Shown here: positions 13,820 through 15,154 of the stretch, piece after piece | How positions within the stretch are numbered: the first letter of the stretch is position 1 | Layout: each line of letters opens with the position of its first letter | NCBI GenBank assembly: GCA_019746355.1 | Contig: JAIESC010000099.1 | Coordinates: 1-15,154 of the forward strand | Direction: 5' to 3' | DNA length: 15,154 nt | Source of the DNA: Xanthobacteraceae bacterium | GTDB taxonomy: Bacteria; Pseudomonadota; Alphaproteobacteria; Rhizobiales; Xanthobacteraceae | Program-made: the position numbers and the translations under genes | The notes under the pieces: generated by a model | Told to the model about the DNA's origin: nothing | Databases searched by the model: none | The model's input: only the letters and a program-made list of their open reading frames with translations

Positions 13820-15061
13820 ATGCGCGCACTTGCCAAGCTCATCGCTGCCGCGTCGCTGCTCGTTCCGGCAGCCGCAGGATCGGTCCAGGCCCAAGAGGTC
13901 AAGGCCCAAGAGGTCAAGGCCCAAGCGGTCAAGGTCGGCGTCGTCCTGGCCTACACCGGCGTGGGCGCAGAGCTCGGCCAGCAGGTTGATCGGGGCATGG
14001 AGCTCTTTCTCAAGCTCAATCCGGACAAGGTCAGGCCCTACGCGATCAAGCTGATCAAGCGCGACGAGAAGGACCCGGCCGGCGCCAACACCAGGATCGC
14101 GGTCCAGGAGCTGCTCGCGCAGGAGAACGTCGACATCCTGGCCGGCTGGAACTACTCGCCCAACGCGATCGCGTCGGCGCAGGTCGTCACCGCCGGCAAG
14201 AAGCCCGCGGTGATCATGAACGCGGGCACCGCGCATATCACCAACATGTCGCCCTACTACGTGCGCGTGTCGTTCAGCATGTGGCATGCCGGCTACGCGC
14301 TGGGCCAGGCTGCCGCCCAGCAGCTCAAGGCCAAGACCGCCGTGGTCGGCTACACCGACTTCCCGCCCGGCAAGGACAGCCTGGCGGCCTTCAAGCGCGC
14401 ATTCGAAGCCAGTGGCGGCAAGGTGGTCGACGAAATTCCGATGGGCGGCGCAGGCACCGTGCCCGATTTCACGCCGTTCCTGCAGCGCGCGAAAGACAAG
14501 AAGCCGGACGTGCTGTTCGTGTTCATCCCCGCGGGCGATCACTCGACCGCGGTGGTCAAGACCTATGGCGCGCTCGGCATGCGCGAAGCCGGCATCAAGT
14601 TGATCGGCCCCGGCGACATCACCGACGACACCAAGCTGCAGGCCATGGGCCAGGCTGCGGTCGGCCTCGTCACCATGCACCACTATCACGCCGATCTCGA
14701 CAACGCCGAGAACAGGCGCTTCGTCGATGCCTGGAAGAAGGAATACGGCGCGGCTTCGACGCCGAATTTCTTCGCGGTCGGCGGCTACGACGGCATGGCC
14801 GCCATCGCCCACGTCGTGCAGACCCTCAAAGGCAAGATCGACAGCGACAAGGCGCTGGAAGCTCTCAAGGGATGGAAATTCGAAAGCCCGCGCGGGCCGA
14901 TCTCGATCGATCCCGCAACGCGGGACATCGTCATGAACGAGTACCTGTCCGAGGTCACGCTGAAGGACGGCCGCCTGTTCCAGAAGGTGATCGGCAAGAT
15001 CGAGGCGGTCAAAGACATCTGCAAGGAGCAGAAGATCGGACCCTGCGCCGGGACGAATTAG
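13820..15061 (+). CDS. ABC transporter substrate-binding protein, branched-chain amino acid (LivJ/Peripla_BP_6) type
   Basis: A 413-residue periplasmic binding protein. ATG 13820 follows GGAG by 8 nt and opens a signal peptide (MRALAKLIAAASLLVPAAAG, cleavage near VQA, residue 24). The mature protein begins with three copies of AQEVK (third AQAVK), then the type I periplasmic-binding fold: VKVGVVLAYTGVGAELGQQ, DPAGANTRIAVQELLAQE, FPPGKDSLAAFKRAFEASGGKVV, PDVLFVFIPAGD, and FFAVGGYDGMAAIAHVV. Such proteins feed HAAT-type ABC importers for branched-chain amino acids, amides or aromatic acids. No permease or ATPase gene lies in the window, and downstream the sequence runs into the 3' end of a group II intron 22 bp after the stop. 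If the transporter genes were downstream, the insertion could separate them. Confidence 0.9.
   Translation: MRALAKLIAAASLLVPAAAGSVQAQEVKAQEVKAQAVKVGVVLAYTGVGAELGQQVDRGMELFLKLNPDKVRPYAIKLIKRDEKDPAGANTRIAVQELLAQENVDILAGWNYSPNAIASAQVVTAGKKPAVIMNAGTAHITNMSPYYVRVSFSMWHAGYALGQAAAQQLKAKTAVVGYTDFPPGKDSLAAFKRAFEASGGKVVDEIPMGGAGTVPDFTPFLQRAKDKKPDVLFVFIPAGDHSTAVVKTYGALGMREAGIKLIGPGDITDDTKLQAMGQAAVGLVTMHHYHADLDNAENRRFVDAWKKEYGAASTPNFFAVGGYDGMAAIAHVVQTLKGKIDSDKALEALKGWKFESPRGPISIDPATRDIVMNEYLSEVTLKDGRLFQKVIGKIEAVKDICKEQKIGPCAGTN
13889..13933 (+). repeat. Three-copy 15-bp in-frame tandem repeat
   Basis: The unit GCCCAAGAGGTCAAG occurs at 13889-13903 and 13904-13918 identically, and at 13919-13933 with one A-to-C change. 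It keeps frame and encodes AQEVK, AQEVK, AQAVK directly behind the signal-peptide cleavage region of the binding protein. Identical synonymous codons in the first two copies suggest recent slippage duplication. Confidence 0.9.
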
Positions 15062-15083
15062 CGGCCCGCTGAACTCACCGCGG

Positions 15084-15154
15084 ATAGGGGTCGGGATCGG
15101 CTTTCGCCGACCCCGCCCTCCGAACCGTACGGGCGGTTTTCCCGCATACGGCTC
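15084..15154 (-). mobile_element. 3' end (domains V and VI) of a group II intron, truncated by the window edge
   Basis: Read on the minus strand. D5 (15154-15122, 33 nt) has a 9-pair lower stem GAGCCGTAT / GTACGGTTC, a CC bulge, and an upper stem GCGG/CCGC closed by a GAAAA loop. The lower stem matches that of the well-known yeast aI5-gamma D5 and carries the catalytic AGC. D6 follows (about 15119-15087): TCGGC-GAAA-GCCGA at the tip, GGGG/TCCC below, then a bulged A at 15091 between G-C pairs. The A is the eighth base from the end if the intron ends TAT at 15084, agreeing with the usual branch-point position and the terminal AY rule. The flanking exon would begin CCGCGG at 15083. The intron body and any maturase gene would lie to the right, minus strand. 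Confidence 0.8.

Noticed and set aside
12401..14812. Very long open frame on the minus strand opposite the second deacetylase and the binding protein (about 800 codons)
   Set aside because: It runs antisense to two genes with clear signal peptides and active-site motifs, and its translation is Arg/His/Gly-rich without family motifs; it is a by-product of GC-rich codon use.
15087..15114. GGGGTCGG/CCGACCCC hairpin as intrinsic terminator of the binding-protein gene
   Set aside because: No T run follows, and the segment together with 15122-15154 fits group II intron domains VI and V much better.
1..15154. CRISPR arrays, tRNA or rRNA genes, insertion sequences with terminal repeats
   Set aside because: No regularly spaced direct repeats, tRNA-like cloverleaf or transposase motifs were seen on either strand.

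Overview
The window looks like chromosome of a high-GC alphaproteobacterium, most likely Hyphomicrobiales (Bradyrhizobium/Rhodopseudomonas-like). The basis is the strong GC bias at third codon positions, a Bug/TctC-type solute receptor next to catabolic enzymes, a CtrA-like TTAA-N7-TTAA site, and the family mix (SMP-30 lactonases, isovaleryl-CoA dehydrogenase, GGDEF-EAL protein, MgtE, paired NodB-type deacetylases). This placement is inference; no rRNA or marker gene is present.

Layout. (1) Positions 1-4319, plus strand: a catabolic cluster. It holds the 3' end of a 2-keto-4-pentenoate hydratase-like gene, a Tat-exported ACMSD-type amidohydrolase, two consecutive SMP-30/gluconolactonase-like proteins, and a TctC/Bug periplasmic receptor. 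Together they suggest uptake and ring-opening or hydrolysis of a small organic acid, lactone or aromatic-derived compound; the substrate cannot be read from the sequence. (2) 4351-5190, minus: an aldo/keto reductase, convergent with the receptor gene across a shared hairpin. (3) 5191-6838: an accessory-looking stretch with a 300-nt gene-free part, a VapC-type PIN toxin with an unusually long AbrB-type antitoxin, a perfect 8-bp inverted repeat just upstream of that pair, and an orphan XRE-type regulator with a full CtrA-like box ahead of it. (4) 6839-9970, minus: isovaleryl-CoA dehydrogenase with its own good promoter, and a two-TM GGDEF-EAL protein whose GGDEF motif is altered and whose EAL motif set is intact. 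The latter is preceded by a possible 8-codon leader ORF with a strong Shine-Dalgarno sequence and an ATGA overlap. (5) 10032-11447, minus: MgtE magnesium transporter, divergent from (6) 11595-13723, plus: two tandem secreted polysaccharide deacetylases, the second with a long Pro/Ala-rich tail. (7) 13820-15061, plus: a branched-chain amino-acid-type ABC substrate-binding protein with a three-copy 15-bp tandem repeat at its mature N-terminus.

The most striking signal is at the right edge. On the minus strand, 15154-15084 reads as domains V and VI of a group II intron: a D5 hairpin, then a D6 hairpin with a bulged A eight positions from a TAT 3' end. The retroelement lies 22 bp beyond the stop codon of the binding-protein gene, in the opposite orientation; its body, and any reverse transcriptase, would lie outside the window.
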